A stretch of 64,000 nucleotides of DNA from Caprimulgus europaeus (taxonomy: Eukaryota; Chordata; Aves; Caprimulgiformes; Caprimulgidae), in NCBI GenBank assembly GCA_907165065.1, contig OU015541.1, positions 12,143,001 to 12,207,000 on the forward strand, read 5' to 3'. This document shows positions 12,274-26,399 of the stretch, piece after piece (position 1 is the first letter of the stretch; the number at the start of each line of letters is the position of its first letter). The notes beneath the pieces are model-generated. The model was given only the letters and a program-made list of their open reading frames with translations. It did not search any database and was not told where the DNA came from. Made by a program: the position numbers and the translations under genes.

Positions 12274-15200
12274 GTGGTTTCAGCTTTGATAGGTGATGTT
12301 CTTTATCTGAACCATTTAATCAAGAACACAATCAGTAGCCACATAAAAGAAAGATACATCCAATACTCATGGTATAATAATTTGCCTTATCCCATGTGTC
12401 CACAGTGGGGCTCAGCAAGAAGGAGACAATTTTAAATGACCCAAGGAAAGCAGTATCTGTGATTTCTATAGCACCATCAGCACACAGGGGACTCTTAAAA
12501 TCTTGAAAAGCCAGAATCTACTGTCCTTAAAATTTAGATTGTAAAGCAAATGAAAAAAAATAAAAATCTATAAGAATAGAGAAGCTGAGAAAGATGAGGC
12601 TTATGTTAAGGCATTAGAGTTGGTTGAATAATAATAAAACTAGACTCATTAATATGTTCGCAAATAAGCATGCCAGACTTCTGGGGTGACATTAATCATG
12701 GCTTGCAATTATTCACTTGAAAAATCAGCATGAGAAAATGAAGCATGATGTTTCATCCATTTTAGTACACATTCTTTGTGTGAGAATTCATACTAGAATT
12801 TAGTGCTTATTATTCTCTTGTTAGGAAAGGTTCTCTCATCCCCATGGAACAACACAGATTTGGAATCCATTAACACTAACCAAAAGAGAAAAAATATTTT
12901 CTAAGGTGTGCTGGTCCAATTCCCAGGAAAAAACAACTGACAGAAAAATACTTACCAAAAAATATGTGTATTCTAATAAATTAGAATATTTTTTGCTAAA
13001 CAGAAGGATGAGTTTGTAACTGATTCTTTACAAGGAGCATTTGACTCAGACTAATTTATGTTTTTCAGCTGTGAGAGTATCACTGAACATAAGCAAGAAT
13101 ATTGTGGCCACTGAGGTTAGTTTTGTCTGCCCATTTGTTACAACATCCCACCGTGTTACATCCATTATTTAAAAGAAGAAATAAGCAGTTAAGGTAAAAA
13201 TAGAGAAGGGATTTGTTGAGATTATCATATTTATTTTTCTGCAGAGGTAAGAAGTAAGACCTTATTGTACATTGCATCTAGACAAGAATCCCAGATGTAA
13301 GGGAGTGGAGAAGATACCGAAGCAAGAAGGCAGGTAGCTCATCTCTAAATTAAGCCCAGGTTTCTAACAGAGGACAAAAGCAGTAACACAGGAGGAATCT
13401 ACAACAGATTAAGCAGGACTAGAACCTGGATCTCAGTGGATCTGTTTGGATGAGCAAAAGAGACATACAGCTTGTGTCTCTGCACAGAAATGCTGAGATA
13501 TGTGGGGTTTGGGGTCTTTTTGTTTTGTTTCAAACAAAGGATGAGGATGCCCAAAAAACCCTATGGATCAGAGGGGTGGATTTCGGTGTTTTTCTCCTTT
13601 GCAGCTCAGCTCCTTTCCAGTTCACACTGGGCAAACAGGTTCATAGGTAGCCTTGAAGACAGCTGATGCACACCAACTGGGCAGCTGGAGGGATGACAGG
13701 TCTCACTGTCACCTGCAAAGTGGAATCACAGTTGATCCTTGCTAAAATCTGACTTGAGATGTACGTTAGATTCAGTTATAATTTTAAGCAGTCACCATAA
13801 CAGAATCCTTTTAAAGGTGTGTGTCCAGAGGAACATAAACAGATAAAGTGAAAACCTGAGTCCCTCACACTGATGTGGAGGTGGCACTGGAACATCCCCC
13901 ACTCTGTTGCAGGAGGCTGGAACTATTTGTAGCATCCCATCTCCTTCACTGGTGTTGATTGCTATACTAAATTGAATTTACTGATTTGTTACTGGGGTAG
14001 AAAAAGTGCATTTTAGATAACATTTGTGCACAAGCACCTGATAATATTCACACCCCAAAGCCCATGAGCCCCAACATTTTTAATTCTACAACCTTGGCAT
14101 CTGCAAATGCAGTGTAGTTGGGATCAGCAGTTATTTTTTAAAAGTGAAGTATATTTTTTTAAAGAGTTAGCCAAAGGCAACTTTATTCACAGATAGGAGG
14201 GAAAACTACAAATCTAAATATTTCTTCCCGATATTTTTGACAGTTTCCTTGAACCATGACTCCTGGCAGCAGTGCATGACTTTCCTACTGACCAGTGTTC
14301 CTCAGGACACAAAGCAAGAGCTAAATCTGTGTTCTACAAGTAGTATGCCCAAATACCAGTCGTGGTTCTGGAAAGTCAAGGGGAAAAAACTAAGACTGAT
14401 CACTAAACAATAAGTGGACCAAGAGGTACAGGTGAGAAGTTGGTTCTGTCTGACAAGAGGACACAGTTCCTACAAAAGGCTTTGCCAGAACAACATCATT
14501 ACTGTTACATGGCAGGACCCTACACTCTCTCAAGAAGACATTGTGCAGGTAAAGGGAACATCTCAAATGCATGAGCAGAGCTGCTCAGAAAGCAGCAAAG
14601 GGCCATCAGCAGAAGAAAAGATGCCCCCGGTTGTAGAGAAGTTACAACAGATCCATTCCCAGTCTCCTCACAGTGCTTTACAAGAGCAACCATGCAAAAA
14701 CCACAACAGAAAAGGAGAAAAAGCATATGGAACCAAACACAGAGCTGGTGTGAATATAAGCAGAATGGCTTTGATTCAGCAAAAGGTCACTTGTTAGCAT
14801 CAACAATGGGTTTGCCTCTCTCCCCACAGGTGAAATGGGGCATTGTTCCCTCTCCATGCCATGTCTTGCTACCTGGACTTCAGCTGCAAGGGCTCTTTGT
14901 TTCTTGTAGCCTTCAACAGGACCCAGCAGCCCAAAGAGAAGTTCTGCCCATAGCATCCACAATCTGGGCACAATTAGAAACACAAATTGACCATTTAGTC
15001 CTTTATTAATCTACTCCAATTTTTTGTGTTGTGAAAACACCTAATTCCTCTGCTTTGGCTACTGGCCCCTAATATAACAAGTTACATGGGACTTGTCTCA
15101 TCAAAATATCATCATGTCTAAATAGAGGATGTGTCTGAACCACAGTGAAAATGAGTAATGATCACAATTATGGGCCGTATAACAGTCCAATAAAATCTAA

Positions 15201-18200
15201 TTAAAATGATCCACATCCCATCTGCCAACAGCACATAAGCAACACCAGCCTTGGGAGGGTGGGCAAGGGAAGAGAGTAAATAATACTGTCTTAATTTTTA
15301 AAATATCAAATATTTCACCATGAAAAAGCTATTTATATTTTATAACTAGCTCCAAACTGCATTGTCAATGAACTTCTGTCATGATTGCTCCTAACCCTTA
15401 ACTTAGGAGAAGTTTTGGGGGCTGCTGCCTAGGAGAAAATCCCTGGAAGAAGTTCCCTCAAAGTAAACATTTCAGAAGTCTGTGCAATTTGGGTCCCTAA
15501 GCCTATTTTCAAGCTGATTTAAGAACTGAGTATCCTGGGTTCCACTGACTTTTAATGTTGTAAGCATATCCATAAAAAAAACAACAACCCACCACCAAAA
15601 ACCAACAATATTTTTGGTCATTGCTCTGTTGGGTCTTCCTTTCTCAGGACAGCAGCCAAATAAAAATATCATCATGTGGTCTTACTTTCCATACTTAATG
15701 TATTTCCAAACTTGGGCACTTCTTGAGCTTTCTACAACCAGCAATAAATACACAAATACAGTGCAAGTTACTTCCTATCACCTCTTCTGTGACCCTTTCT
15801 CATTTTTGAGACAGTGAAACAAATAATTTGCTTTCTGATAACACTGAATATGACATTATCAAGAAATCATCAAGAACCAAAATAGTGCCACCCCATTCTG
15901 TCTGGAAACAGAGAACATTTGGAATAATACCATGTTCCCCTCATCTCATTGACCATTGATGGGAACCAAAAAAAATCAAAGGACAAGATACAAAAGATTA
16001 GGAAAAAAGTTGCTGAAGTCTGGTTTGAAGGAAGAGAAAAGAAACACTTGGTGATGGAAACTCATCACCTGAAGGTGCCATGAAGTGCACTTAAAAGCCA
16101 TGCCTGGAAAGAAACTAAGTTGAGAGTAAAGAGAGAACAGGTTGAAGAGCACCTCAATATGCTTGAGGTGGTTTTAGAGATGTTAGAGATTGCAGTCAAA
16201 GCAACAGTCAGGGTCTCAATAATTTCCTATATTTAAAGGAAGTGAAGTAAAGCTAGAGACAGCCCATCCTAACCTCCAGGCAGCCAAAGCTCATGCTGAG
16301 CTTCAGCAGTTTATCTGGCTGTACATGAGCTTTGTTGCAAGAAATCAACCATGATTGCAGAGGGAGAGTTCAACTTTGGATCCAACTTGGATGTGATCCT
16401 CTCCAGTCTAGAAGCTGTGAGACCATTTCTCATAGTTCAGTGGGAACTCAGCCTTCACCCCATCTCTGGTGCTTTCATGGGGAAGGAGAAGTGCTCCTCA
16501 TTACTCATAAAAATCTCCCTGCCTTGCTCCCTCAGCCTGTTAGCACCTAACTCTTGAACTGCACCCGTGAAACACTTCCTGACTCTGCACCTCCCAGGCT
16601 GCATCTCTCTGGAGGAGCACACATGCCTTCCCCATCCTCTGGTTTTTCTTCACATCAACAAAAAGTGTGCTCTAGCTGCCAGGTCCAAACATTTGATTTT
16701 TAATTGAAGTTAAGAAAGTTACTTCTTGAAATATTACTTAGTGATCAATTTTTATATACACATTTGTGAACATTTCTATGCCAAGGTACTGAAGCCATCC
16801 AAAAGTTTCAGTTTCTGGAACAGGAAGAGACCCACAGTGAATTTTATTCTAGCAGAGCACACCTGGGATGGTGCATCTTTTTGCATTTTTTGTGATTAGT
16901 CTCCATCCATTTGCAAAATAACTGTATTTTTATTGTTAGGCCAAATTGGAGCAGTGCAGTTTTACCATTAAAGCTTCACAACTTTGTGGTTGCTCACTCT
17001 AACCTTTGACTGAGGAAGAAATTCAGGAGTGCAGGCACAGAACAACAGTCTCCAGCATAAGTGTTATGATAAAATGAAAGAGGGAAAATACATATTATAC
17101 ACATCACCTCTGGGAAACAGTAATCACAAAAGTTATTAAGCATTCTGTCAAAGGCTCAGCAGACTCCTTTTCTCTCCTGCCCAGTTTTGTTAACAATAAA
17201 GGCAGGTTGCTAATATTTGTCACTTTCAAATTCATAATTTGCTACTCAAAAGGCAGCAAAAGTACATTATATTTTCATAAAAGACTATGAAGTTGTCCAA
17301 TTTCCCAGAGCTGCAGGAGGACTGTGCTATGGCACAGACCCATTCATGCATTATGGATATGGTGATTTTACAATTCAAAGCAACAGTTCTCACCTTTCCC
17401 ATTGCCTGGCATTGCTGGATGATGCTGGAGGAGATGCAGCAGCTTTGGAGGCTGACAAACACACACCCTCCATGTGGGCAAAGGCACCGCTGAGGGTTTG
17501 GTTGAGGCACCCCAAAAGCTGTCAGTGTATTTAGGGCAGGGACTTGGCCTTCTTGTCCAAGAGTCACTTGTAATGTTTCAGTGGTCTAAAAAAATATGTT
17601 GGAAATGTAAGATCTGGGTTTTCAGTGCTAATTCTGAGTGAGTAACCTACAAGAGAAACAGGTAGATTTGATTTTAGAAATCCACTTTGTATAAATATCC
17701 AGTGAGAACGTGCAGGACTTTGACTTCCAAGGCCACAGCATCTTAGCTTCAAAGCCAGTTGTTCCACCAGTTACCATACCTTACAGATTAACATCACATC
17801 TTTGTGATCATTATAACAGGCTCTAATGAGGTTTGGGTAAGCATATTCCTACTGGCTTGCTCTTGTGGATTCTCTGGAGTCTAATAAGGCATTGTACTCA
17901 TTAATACAGTTTTAGTCTGTAACTAGAATCCTTTAACACTGGCCACCCTATTTTAAAGAAATATGTAGAAACTTAATCTCTTTCAGACCTACACACAGTA
18001 TATGCATAAAACAAGCTAAAAAGAATTGCCAGTTTGTCTGTCTGTAATCAAGCTTCAGCCTTTTCCAGTTCTCAAAATGAAATCTTGCCTCTGCACATTC
18101 TCTGAAGCCAGCTTTGCCTGACACACTAGAGCAGAGAACAGCAGTCATTATTTCCAAGTTTAATATAGACACAGAGCACAGTTTCTTACTATGCAGTTAA

Positions 18201-21171
18201 CTCCTATTGGCTTGAGAAAGGTTTACTTAAATTCTTCTAGGGAAATTAGAGCCCATCGGCACGGAGCTTGCGTAGCCATACTCATGCCAAGAGACATGCC
18301 AAGCCTCATCACATCCAGCAAAAGAACTCCCATTTGAAAATTAAAGACAGGTTCCAAAAGCTCGCTCAGATTTTGCTACATAGTTAATTTTGCAAGATTT
18401 GAAATTTTACTCTATATATACTGCTTTTTCCAATACCTTGAAAATGCCCATTGACAACATTTTTTGATGCTCTTTTTCACTTTAAATTGAATCTTATTCC
18501 CTGTTCTCTTCCCTGCAGCAAAATCTTCACATTATCTCCAAAACTGTACTTCATACACTGGAGAAACATAAAATAATTCCAGATCTTCAGCCTGCTCAAT
18601 GGGGCTATTTCATTATGACCAAGTTGACTGTCAATGGGTCCAATTCTAGGCAATAACAATAAGCAAATATTATCTGTATGGAGTTGGCTACATGCCACGT
18701 GTGCATAAAGGGAAGGGAAGAGGAAGGGATTATATTTGCAAAACAAGAATCTGCATTTCCAAGGGAGGATGAGGATCTCCACATTGCCCTATAAAGAGGG
18801 CAGTGCATGATGTAGCCTTCTACAGCCAGAACTTGGGGGGAGCTACTCATGCCTGAAAAAGACTGGAAAGACTGAGCAGGCAAGGGAGAAGGGAGGTTTA
18901 TTAAATCAAATGTGATTCAATACTAACAGAGCTCCCTGCTATAGATCCTGAATCCAATATCCTACATGAGACAGATAATAATATAGTCAGTGGGAGGTCC
19001 TTCCAAAGGGGGAAAAAAACCACAGCTATATTTTTATTTTCTTCTTTTTTTTTTTTTAAATCCCTTTCTATCTCGAATCTCTGCAGAAGGGAGGGGAAGT
19101 TTGTCTCATTTCTACTTTTTCCCTGCTTAGAAAAATGAAAACCTATTTCATTACATACACATACAAGAGAGCAAAGCCAGAAATTCACAAGAAAGTGGCA
19201 TTCAATCAGGAATTTGAGAATTAGGCTAGGAAGAGTAGGAGACAAAGTGTTCTGAGTTGTGGAGGCTTCTGAATTAATTTGCTGAAACTCAGCGTTCAAG
19301 AAAAAAGGGCCAACTTCCCAGCTTCTGTAAATGAAACCAAAATAACTGAAGTTAAATTAATTCAACTGATTTACCCCTGAATCCCCTGGCTTCCTTCTGA
19401 CCCGTTCACAGCAAACATTACTGAGCACATCCACTCTGAGCACGTACCTTTATATAGGAATAATAAATTCCCATTTTGTAAGAATCCTGGTAGCAGAGAG
19501 CAAATACTCCTCAGTTCCTAACGAGCAGGAGATTTTTAATAGACATTAAACCAGAGACTCTCCTGCCCAGTCCCACAGGTACAGCTTCCATACCAGCTCC
19601 TGGTGCATAAAATGAAGGGAAAGTCAGATTTTATGGCTCTGATCACCAGTGTGAGCTCAGCAACAGAAAGACTCAATCACCTTGCAGAGCAGATCCAGTA
19701 GTACAGTAAATATGAACACATGGTATAAATTACACAGCTATTTCCTCGATTTACCCAAGCATGCTCACATTAGGAATTGATACAAGAGCAAAGCAGAGGC
19801 ATTTAAGTCCTGAAGCTCCTGATCCCAGATGCAAGAAGTCTGTAACAGACACACAACAGCTCACAGAAGCTTGCAGAAATCCTCTGAGCACCACAAGTCC
19901 AGTAAACAAGTGTATTTAGCAGGTCATCAGGTAAATCAACCAAAATGCAAGTTATTCTGTGAGTATCTGCATGCAGGATGGGGCCCATTGAACTCTGAAT
20001 AAAAATGACTGTTTCAGAGACATTCCACAGATGTATTCCAGTAAGATTTCTGTAAACTATATTAAATGTTTTCCCCTACCCTTCAAACAAGGGGTAAATA
20101 CTTAGAAAATACTTGTAGGCTTAGATTTTAGCTTTAGACTTCAGACAGATAGGAGCTCTCTGGGCAGCATAAGCATGAGGAGCCCTTAAATCTTTTAAAA
20201 GAGAAAAAAAAACATGCCAGAAGTGCCAGGTTACTTTTGCTGACTTGAATGGAGAAGCTGAGGCTTTTCAACCTGCCCCTCTTCATCTTTTCCCCAGCCT
20301 TACAGAGATCCTGACCTTGCAGTTGGCTCCAGATCCCACCCACCCCCCCACTAAATTATCCAACTTGTGGTTTAAAACTACTGATGAAATGGTAGAATTC
20401 CTGAAATGACCTGAGGAGGAATGACCAGCCTGGCTCTCACTGTGAGACCACAGCTGGGGTGATCATGTCACTCCTTCTTGTGAGCTGATCACAATAATCA
20501 TTTGACTTATTTAATGAGTTATTTCTCTGTATGGCCGTCTCTGTAAATTAACTAAAACAATGATTTAATGAGTAATTTGCAGGATGTGTGAATACATAAG
20601 CATATATTAAGAGTTAAATCTCACAACACAGCAGAGAAATTACTCATTTTTAAAAACCCTTGAAGATAAACTATATAATTGTCAAGAAGACTGTCCATAT
20701 TAAATGACCTCTAGCCAGATGTGATCTGAGACCCCTCACATTGAGGGCTTATTTTTACTATACCATACTCAATGTTCCTACTGATGTTGCCTGTTTATAT
20801 TTTGTGTTCCCAAGAAGCTGTATTAGAATGGATATTGTGGTAGGCTATATAAGCACAAACAAGCCTGTCCAATGTCACATCAACAGTAATAGGAGTTTTA
20901 ATGCTGGCTGCTGTTTTATGGGCATTTTCAGACACAGTTGTGTATAGAGCATAAATATTTATACATGACATGTGTGTGAACACATGTAAGTACACAGGAC
21001 CAGCCAGGCCGTTAATCAGCCAGTTTGAAAACTTCATTGCTTTCAGATGAAAAAGAAAATTATATTAACATATCAATTGCATATACATGCTGAGAGACTG
21101 ATTACCCTTTACATCTTCAGGATATCCAAGCACCCAGCCAGGCCCAGCTACATTAACACCCTGTCTGAAAT
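12274..21171. other. Long unique non-coding stretch
   Basis: Nearly 9 kb without a recognised gene, RNA gene or mobile element. The longest frames (132 codons minus at 18901-19299; 127 codons plus at 14414-14797) show no family motif, no signal peptide and no plausible splice framing. Small A/T runs occur, for example at 15575-15580 and 19046-19060. The region near 20750-21060 is AT-rich and repeat-free and could contain conserved elements, but nothing specific is visible. Confidence 0.5.
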
Positions 21172-21423
21172 ATTCTGTCTCCATGTCTCTCATTTCTCCT
21201 TACTCTTTCTTCAGACTTTCTTCTCTCTTATCTGCCTTCCCTCTTTACCCTTTTCCATCCATCTCATTTCTCTTTCCATTTCCCTTGTTCATCCATCTTT
21301 CTCCCCTCCCTTTTGTCGTTCATCACTCCCTTGTCCTTTTTTTCCTCTCTCCCCTCTTTTTTCCCCCCCTTCTTCCCCTCCTGTTCTCCTTCTCCCACCC
21401 CTGTTCCTCGCTGCCTGTTTTAC
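21172..21423. repeat. Pyrimidine-rich low-complexity tract
   Basis: About 250 bp in which the plus strand is mostly C and T, with runs such as CCTTCTTCCCCTCCTGTTC, interrupted by occasional A or G. The overlapping plus-strand frames here (rich in Ser, Pro, Leu and Phe) simply translate the bias. It may originate from a decayed (CT)n or (CCTT)n array. It could form triplex DNA but is interrupted enough that this is uncertain. Confidence 0.8.
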
Positions 21424-23984
21424 TTGAAGTTTCCACCTTGTGGGTGCGTACTGCTGACTTCACATTTGCTGTGGTGTGAACTTCACATCTGTGAATGGAT
21501 GACAAGAAAGATTAATAACCCCCCGTTCCCCTTCTCCTTGACTGTGGGCATATCTAATGAATAAATATATAAATAAATAACAGAGCTTAAAAATCACCTA
21601 AATACAGACTCAGAGCCTGGGAGAAAATAATATTTTGCTGAATCTAGTCTTTAAAAAAAAAAAAAATCAAAACAGCAACAAAAAACCCCACAACCTCTAA
21701 TGATCTCTAGTTTACATAGTCGGCATTTTTTTTTTCCTAAATACTTTATGGGAAAAAAGAAAAGTAAGAGGTAAAGGAATGAGTCCTTCCTCCTAAGCCA
21801 ATTAAAGGGAGAATGATTTAAAAGCAATAATACAGAAGATCCAAAAAACATGGGAGAGAAATTTAGATGCCCCACAAAAAGCAGAGCTGTCAGACAGTGC
21901 CACCAGCTCGAGATGCCTGTCAGTGACAGCTCACAGCCGGCCGTGCAGGGATTGCACTGCAGAGCCACAGCACTAAGGAAGGTGTTTCAGGCTAATTCCA
22001 GCCTGTCCATGCAAGTGGAAAGCTCTGTCTCTGGCTCCAGACCTGACTACACCACCCACAGCAACTTACAGAAGTAGATGTTTCCCATCACAGTTTAGGT
22101 TTGACTACTTTTTGGCTAATGGTAAGTTGATTATTTGACTTAATTGAGTCTTAAGTGAAAGCAGAGACCAATAGAGCAAGGAGCTCTACATACAATGTAT
22201 CGTCAGCATCTTTGGAGAAGAAGGAAAGCTTTGCACTTAACTCATTGTCACTTCAATCCCTCACCTTGCTCTCAATCTAAATAACATCTTAATGAGATCA
22301 TTTATTTTTGAGGGAAGAGGAGACCCATCAATGGATAGCTATAGGAGGAGACATTTCACCCAGTGAACAGCAGCCTGCCTCACCTGTAGCTGTAGGTCAG
22401 ATCTGATGGAGGTCATAACAGCAACAGTCTTGGCATCTCAAGTCATTATCCCCAGGGAATCACGTGTAAACACCACTACAAATACTACAGTTTGATCCAA
22501 AGGCATTCAGCAAAAATTGATGCACAAAAACAGGGGGAAGGGGAGGAGAAATAATTAATTCAGAAACTCAGCTCTGTTTTCTGCTCTTGGGTGAAGTTGT
22601 CACCAGCTTTGCTGAATGCTTTGCACGAGCCTAAAGAGAAGAGTAATCCCCCACTCACTCACATGCCTTACTGCATTTTTGTTAAATGCTGGGCAATCTG
22701 TCCAAGAGAAAACATCAGGTGTCTTCCATCCCCAGCACAGGCTGGGGAATGAGCATCCCTTGACCATAGTTTCTCCAGAGTATTTTTTTCAGAGCTGTAA
22801 GGGAGGGAGAGCAGGGATAGGAATCATTCTCTATATGTGACCTCAAGAAACAAAAAGCCACAGGACAAAAATCCTAACATAGTTCATTTAACCTCTGCTA
22901 CTTTTCCAGTCCTGGCCACCTTCCCTGCTTTAGAGGAGGAATATCTCCTTCTACTTTTCCATCCAGCTGGGACAGAGATCTCTAAATCACCCAGCTAAGC
23001 TGCCCTCCACTACCACCCCTGGAAGTGAGAGCAGCTGAACGTGGAACTGTGTGGACCCAAAGACAAGGTGACAGTAGGGAGAGCTGATTCCTGATGTCCA
23101 CTTGTCCCCAAATGCCTGTTTGCTCTGCTGGGGTCTGAGGACAGGACCACAACACAGACATTCTGCATTCCCAGAGCATTTCTTCCTGACCCAGAGAGTG
23201 ATAAATCTTGCAAACCAGGACTAAGACGACCCTTTATTAGATGCCACATCATCTGCCCCCATCACCTCCCCTCTCCTCACTGCTCCATCTCCCAGCCCCA
23301 GGCAGCAGAAGGCTTCACGAGGCAGCTGCACTTGTTCACAGAGCGTTTCCTTCTGCTGCTCTCACTTTAACTGCAGTGATGCTGCTCGCTCCTCAGCCTG
23401 AGCAGGGGAAAAAGAAAGCAGCAGGATACACTCGCTCACTCCTCTGCTGCCCTTCCGAACCTCCAATTCCCCCCATCCCTCCAGTGCTGCAGATCAGCCT
23501 GGAGGAGATTTCTACCCTGCAGGAGCCAAATTAAATGTCTTCTGCAGCCAGCAAATCCCCGTTTCTCCCATCTTTATTTAAAACACCTGAAACTAAACCT
23601 GGCAGCGACGTCCTGGTCTCAACCACCTCCTTTGGGGACACCTGTGCAGCAAATAAGGTCACCCTGTGCATCTCACTGGGGTATTGCAGTAAGAGAAAAA
23701 CCTTTTAAATCTTCTTTGGCAAATACTTTCTGAACAGAAACCAGCAAGGTAACAAGTATCAGCTACTCCAAATTGGTTTATTAGGTTAAGTAGGTCTGCA
23801 GCTGTGTGCAACATCTGGCCTTGAAAAACCAAACCAAACTGGCACAAAGCATCCCTGGTAACTCTGATGCACGAGGGGAATTTTACTCGTGCAAATTTAC
23901 CAGATAAAGCCCAAAAATCATGGGGAAAACCCTTAGAAAAAAGAGAGGTATCCTGTCATCTGTTCATAAATATGTACGTCACAC
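21424..23984. other. Unique non-coding sequence
   Basis: No gene was recognised. Short A/T-rich low-complexity patches lie at 21555-21590 (ATAAATAAATA type), 21651-21666 (poly-A) and 21727-21737 (poly-T). GC content rises over about 23230-23480, where a 97-codon plus frame (23241-23534) is compositionally Ser/Pro/Leu-rich and matches no family. Confidence 0.5.
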
Positions 23985-24910
23985 ACACGTGTATTTTTTA
24001 AATGCTAGTTTTAAAATTACTGTTATTAATGAAGAAAAATATTGTGCCTAATCCTGCAGTTTTTATTTAGCAAAACAGCTGCTCTCATACACTGCAGGAT
24101 CAGGCCCAGTGCAGCCAATTTTACAATTCTTTTCTTGCATTCCAATTTTAAAATAAAGCAATTTTTCTCCCTGGAAATTTTGCAATATCCATGAATAATA
24201 AACTGCTTTAAAATGACAGTGACCTTCAGGTTTTAAATTCGAAAAGAATTCTAGATGGAAGAAATAAATGCAGTGTAAATAACCACTGGGTAATTAAATT
24301 TATTTTTAAATAGCATCAAAGTTCAGAAGAAAGAGAATAACAAAGAGCATCTCATAGAGACGTGCACAAAGGCTGTGTCTGTATAATTAGTTATCTAGCA
24401 GTAACCAAAGTCTTCTTTATATGGATTGATTATTTTTGAGATTGCATCCTGCAAATCTGAACTAGAAATGCTTTTTGTGCAGTGTTCAAACATGAAGATG
24501 CCTTTGGTAACACTACAGCCCGAGGATCCCAAATAGATATTTAATTTAGATTGAACAGGGCACTTATACCATGGTAAATAAACCAGTTTATTAATGAAAG
24601 TCTTTTCATTGATGTTTTAAGGCTGTCATATTTATGGAATTGCTGTTAATCTAAAATAAATGTGTTTAATAATCAATTGATATTTGTTTATAATGCAATA
24701 ATTGTCTTATTAAATCAGAATTAAATGCCTATTAGGAAATGTTAACTTAAAGCTTTACTAAGACTTCTGAATGAGAATATAATTAATAATTCTCTTACTT
24801 CTTGAAAAGGAGTAACAAATTAATTGTCTAAATGTTGCAATGTATGCTGTGAAATAAGAACTTTGATTTATTAAGCACAAAGAAGAGATAACTCTGCCTA
24901 AGAGCAGATT
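23985..24910. promoter_or_regulatory. Candidate conserved non-coding block
   Basis: This block is AT-rich and free of tandem repeats. It is dense in homeobox-type and octamer-like words (TTATTAATGAAG, TTTAATAATCAATTGAT, TTATAATGCAATAATTG, CATGAATAATAAA). It begins around a short hairpin element (24046-24105). The texture matches ancient vertebrate enhancers. There is no direct evidence of conservation or activity. Confidence 0.3.
24046..24105. mobile_element. Short inverted repeat, possible ancient MITE remnant
   Basis: GCCTAATCCTGCAGT (24046-24060) is the inverse of ACTGCAGGATCAGGC (24091-24105) at 14 of 15 positions, with a 30-bp spacer. Ends of the type CAGGATCAGGCCC resemble amniote non-autonomous DNA transposons whose termini read GAATCAGGCCC. 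An alternative is a structured RNA hairpin. The element sits inside an enhancer-like block, so it could be an exapted transposon. Confidence 0.45.
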
Positions 24911-26399
24911 AAAAATTCTACATTATAATTTTTACATTTAGTAGGATTTCTTTTACTGGGTTTTAATAATTCTGAAGTATTTTTTAAAATCATATTGTTT
25001 GGTGACTGATAGAAAAAAAAAAAAAGGAGAGGAGGGATGTCTTAATTTCCCTGTGTCCTTACAGCTACTCGCAAAATAGCTGCTCTTGGTTCTACAGATT
25101 TTCCACTCCAAAAGCAGCTCTGTACTATTGAAAATTACAAAGTTCTTTTTCTTTTTGATTCCTTTTAAACACATGTTTTCTTTTAAAAGATGGGGGGGAG
25201 AACCCCAAATATTACAGTTAACTCATGGGCTTTAATTGCAAAGATGTCCCTTCCCATCAGCACAGCACTTGATCAAAATGCCAGAAATAAATCTATGAAG
25301 ACATCCATCAGCTTCATGTCTGCACTGTCATTTTTTTAAAGAGGTTGCAAAGTGTCTGTTTTTCCCATCCTAAGGGCTGGGCTGAGCTGTGTCGGGGTTT
25401 CTGCCACTTTTCAAGGACTGAGGAATTAGTTGTTTTGGCCATGTGAGCCTTGCACCCACCGGGAAACATCAGCAGATGCAGGAGAACCACGAGCTCCAGC
25501 TGCCTGTGACCACCAGCAGCAGCTGGAGAACATCACGCCAGGGAATGGGGTCCTGAGGCACCACAGGGACTGAGGAGAGAGAGAAAGGGGCTCTAATCCA
25601 GGGGAAACAGCCAAAAAAATGATGCTTGTGGGTCAGAAGTGAAGCTATTTAGGAGAATAGCTGGGCACCACTGGAGATGCTCTGGGCAATTCAGGAGTTA
25701 GTTGCCCCTGCTTCACTCAGTGCTTTTGGCCACATCAATATTGCTTAGAAATAAGTTGCAGTAAGGAGAGTGTCAGAGCAGTTCAGTTCTATTTAAGGAG
25801 TAAAGATGTTTTATAAAGGAGCTGAAGTGTTTGAACAAAATGACACCTCTTCTTCTTTTGGTCACCACTCAGGATGCTACAGCCTTGTCCACTCGGGACA
25901 ATTATCTCTATTAACGACCTAAAGCACACATAGATCTTCAAATTGTTCTTAAACATTTTTAAGATAAAAGGAAAAAAAAAAGGAATGTGGTGTTTTTCCA
26001 AGTCCTCTCAGACAGCTACTGGAGTGATTAAAAGAAATAATACCCACAATTTAGTGGCCAGTAAAAAAAATAAAGAAAATAAATCCACTGTTTCCTTGAG
26101 TTAGCAAGCGGAACTCACCCCAGCAGAGCTCACCCTCTTTCTTCTTGCTATTTGTGACAACTTTTAGCACAGGAGTTTCCTGGCACAAATATTTATAGGA
26201 ACTATCAGTTCAGGGAATTTGGTTTTAAAACACAAAAAATCCAGGTTGCATCTGTCTTGTCAAGGCAGCAAAGCAGCGTCGGGCGATCCAGCCCTCGGCC
26301 AGACGGGAAGAACGGGTCCAAAAGTCACAGAAAAAGGGTTGGTTATGATGAATCCAGCACGTAAGGGATAGAGGAACACATACAAAAACCAGACTGCTC
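24911..26399. other. Unique non-coding sequence
   Basis: No gene was recognised. A poly-A run with AAAAAAGGAGAGGAGGG lies at about 25013-25037. CpG-bearing sequence at 26270-26320 (GTCGGGCGATCC, AGACGGGAAGAACGGG) borders the next candidate element. Confidence 0.45.

Noticed and set aside
14414-14797. 127-codon plus-strand ORF with Gln/Ser/Lys-rich composition
   Set aside because: No motif, no conserved-looking segment, and minus-strand frames overlap it fully.
22960-22985. CAGCTGGGACAGAGATCTC as a further copy of the LTR start
   Set aside because: Only a dozen or so bases match and neither side continues in LTR sequence.
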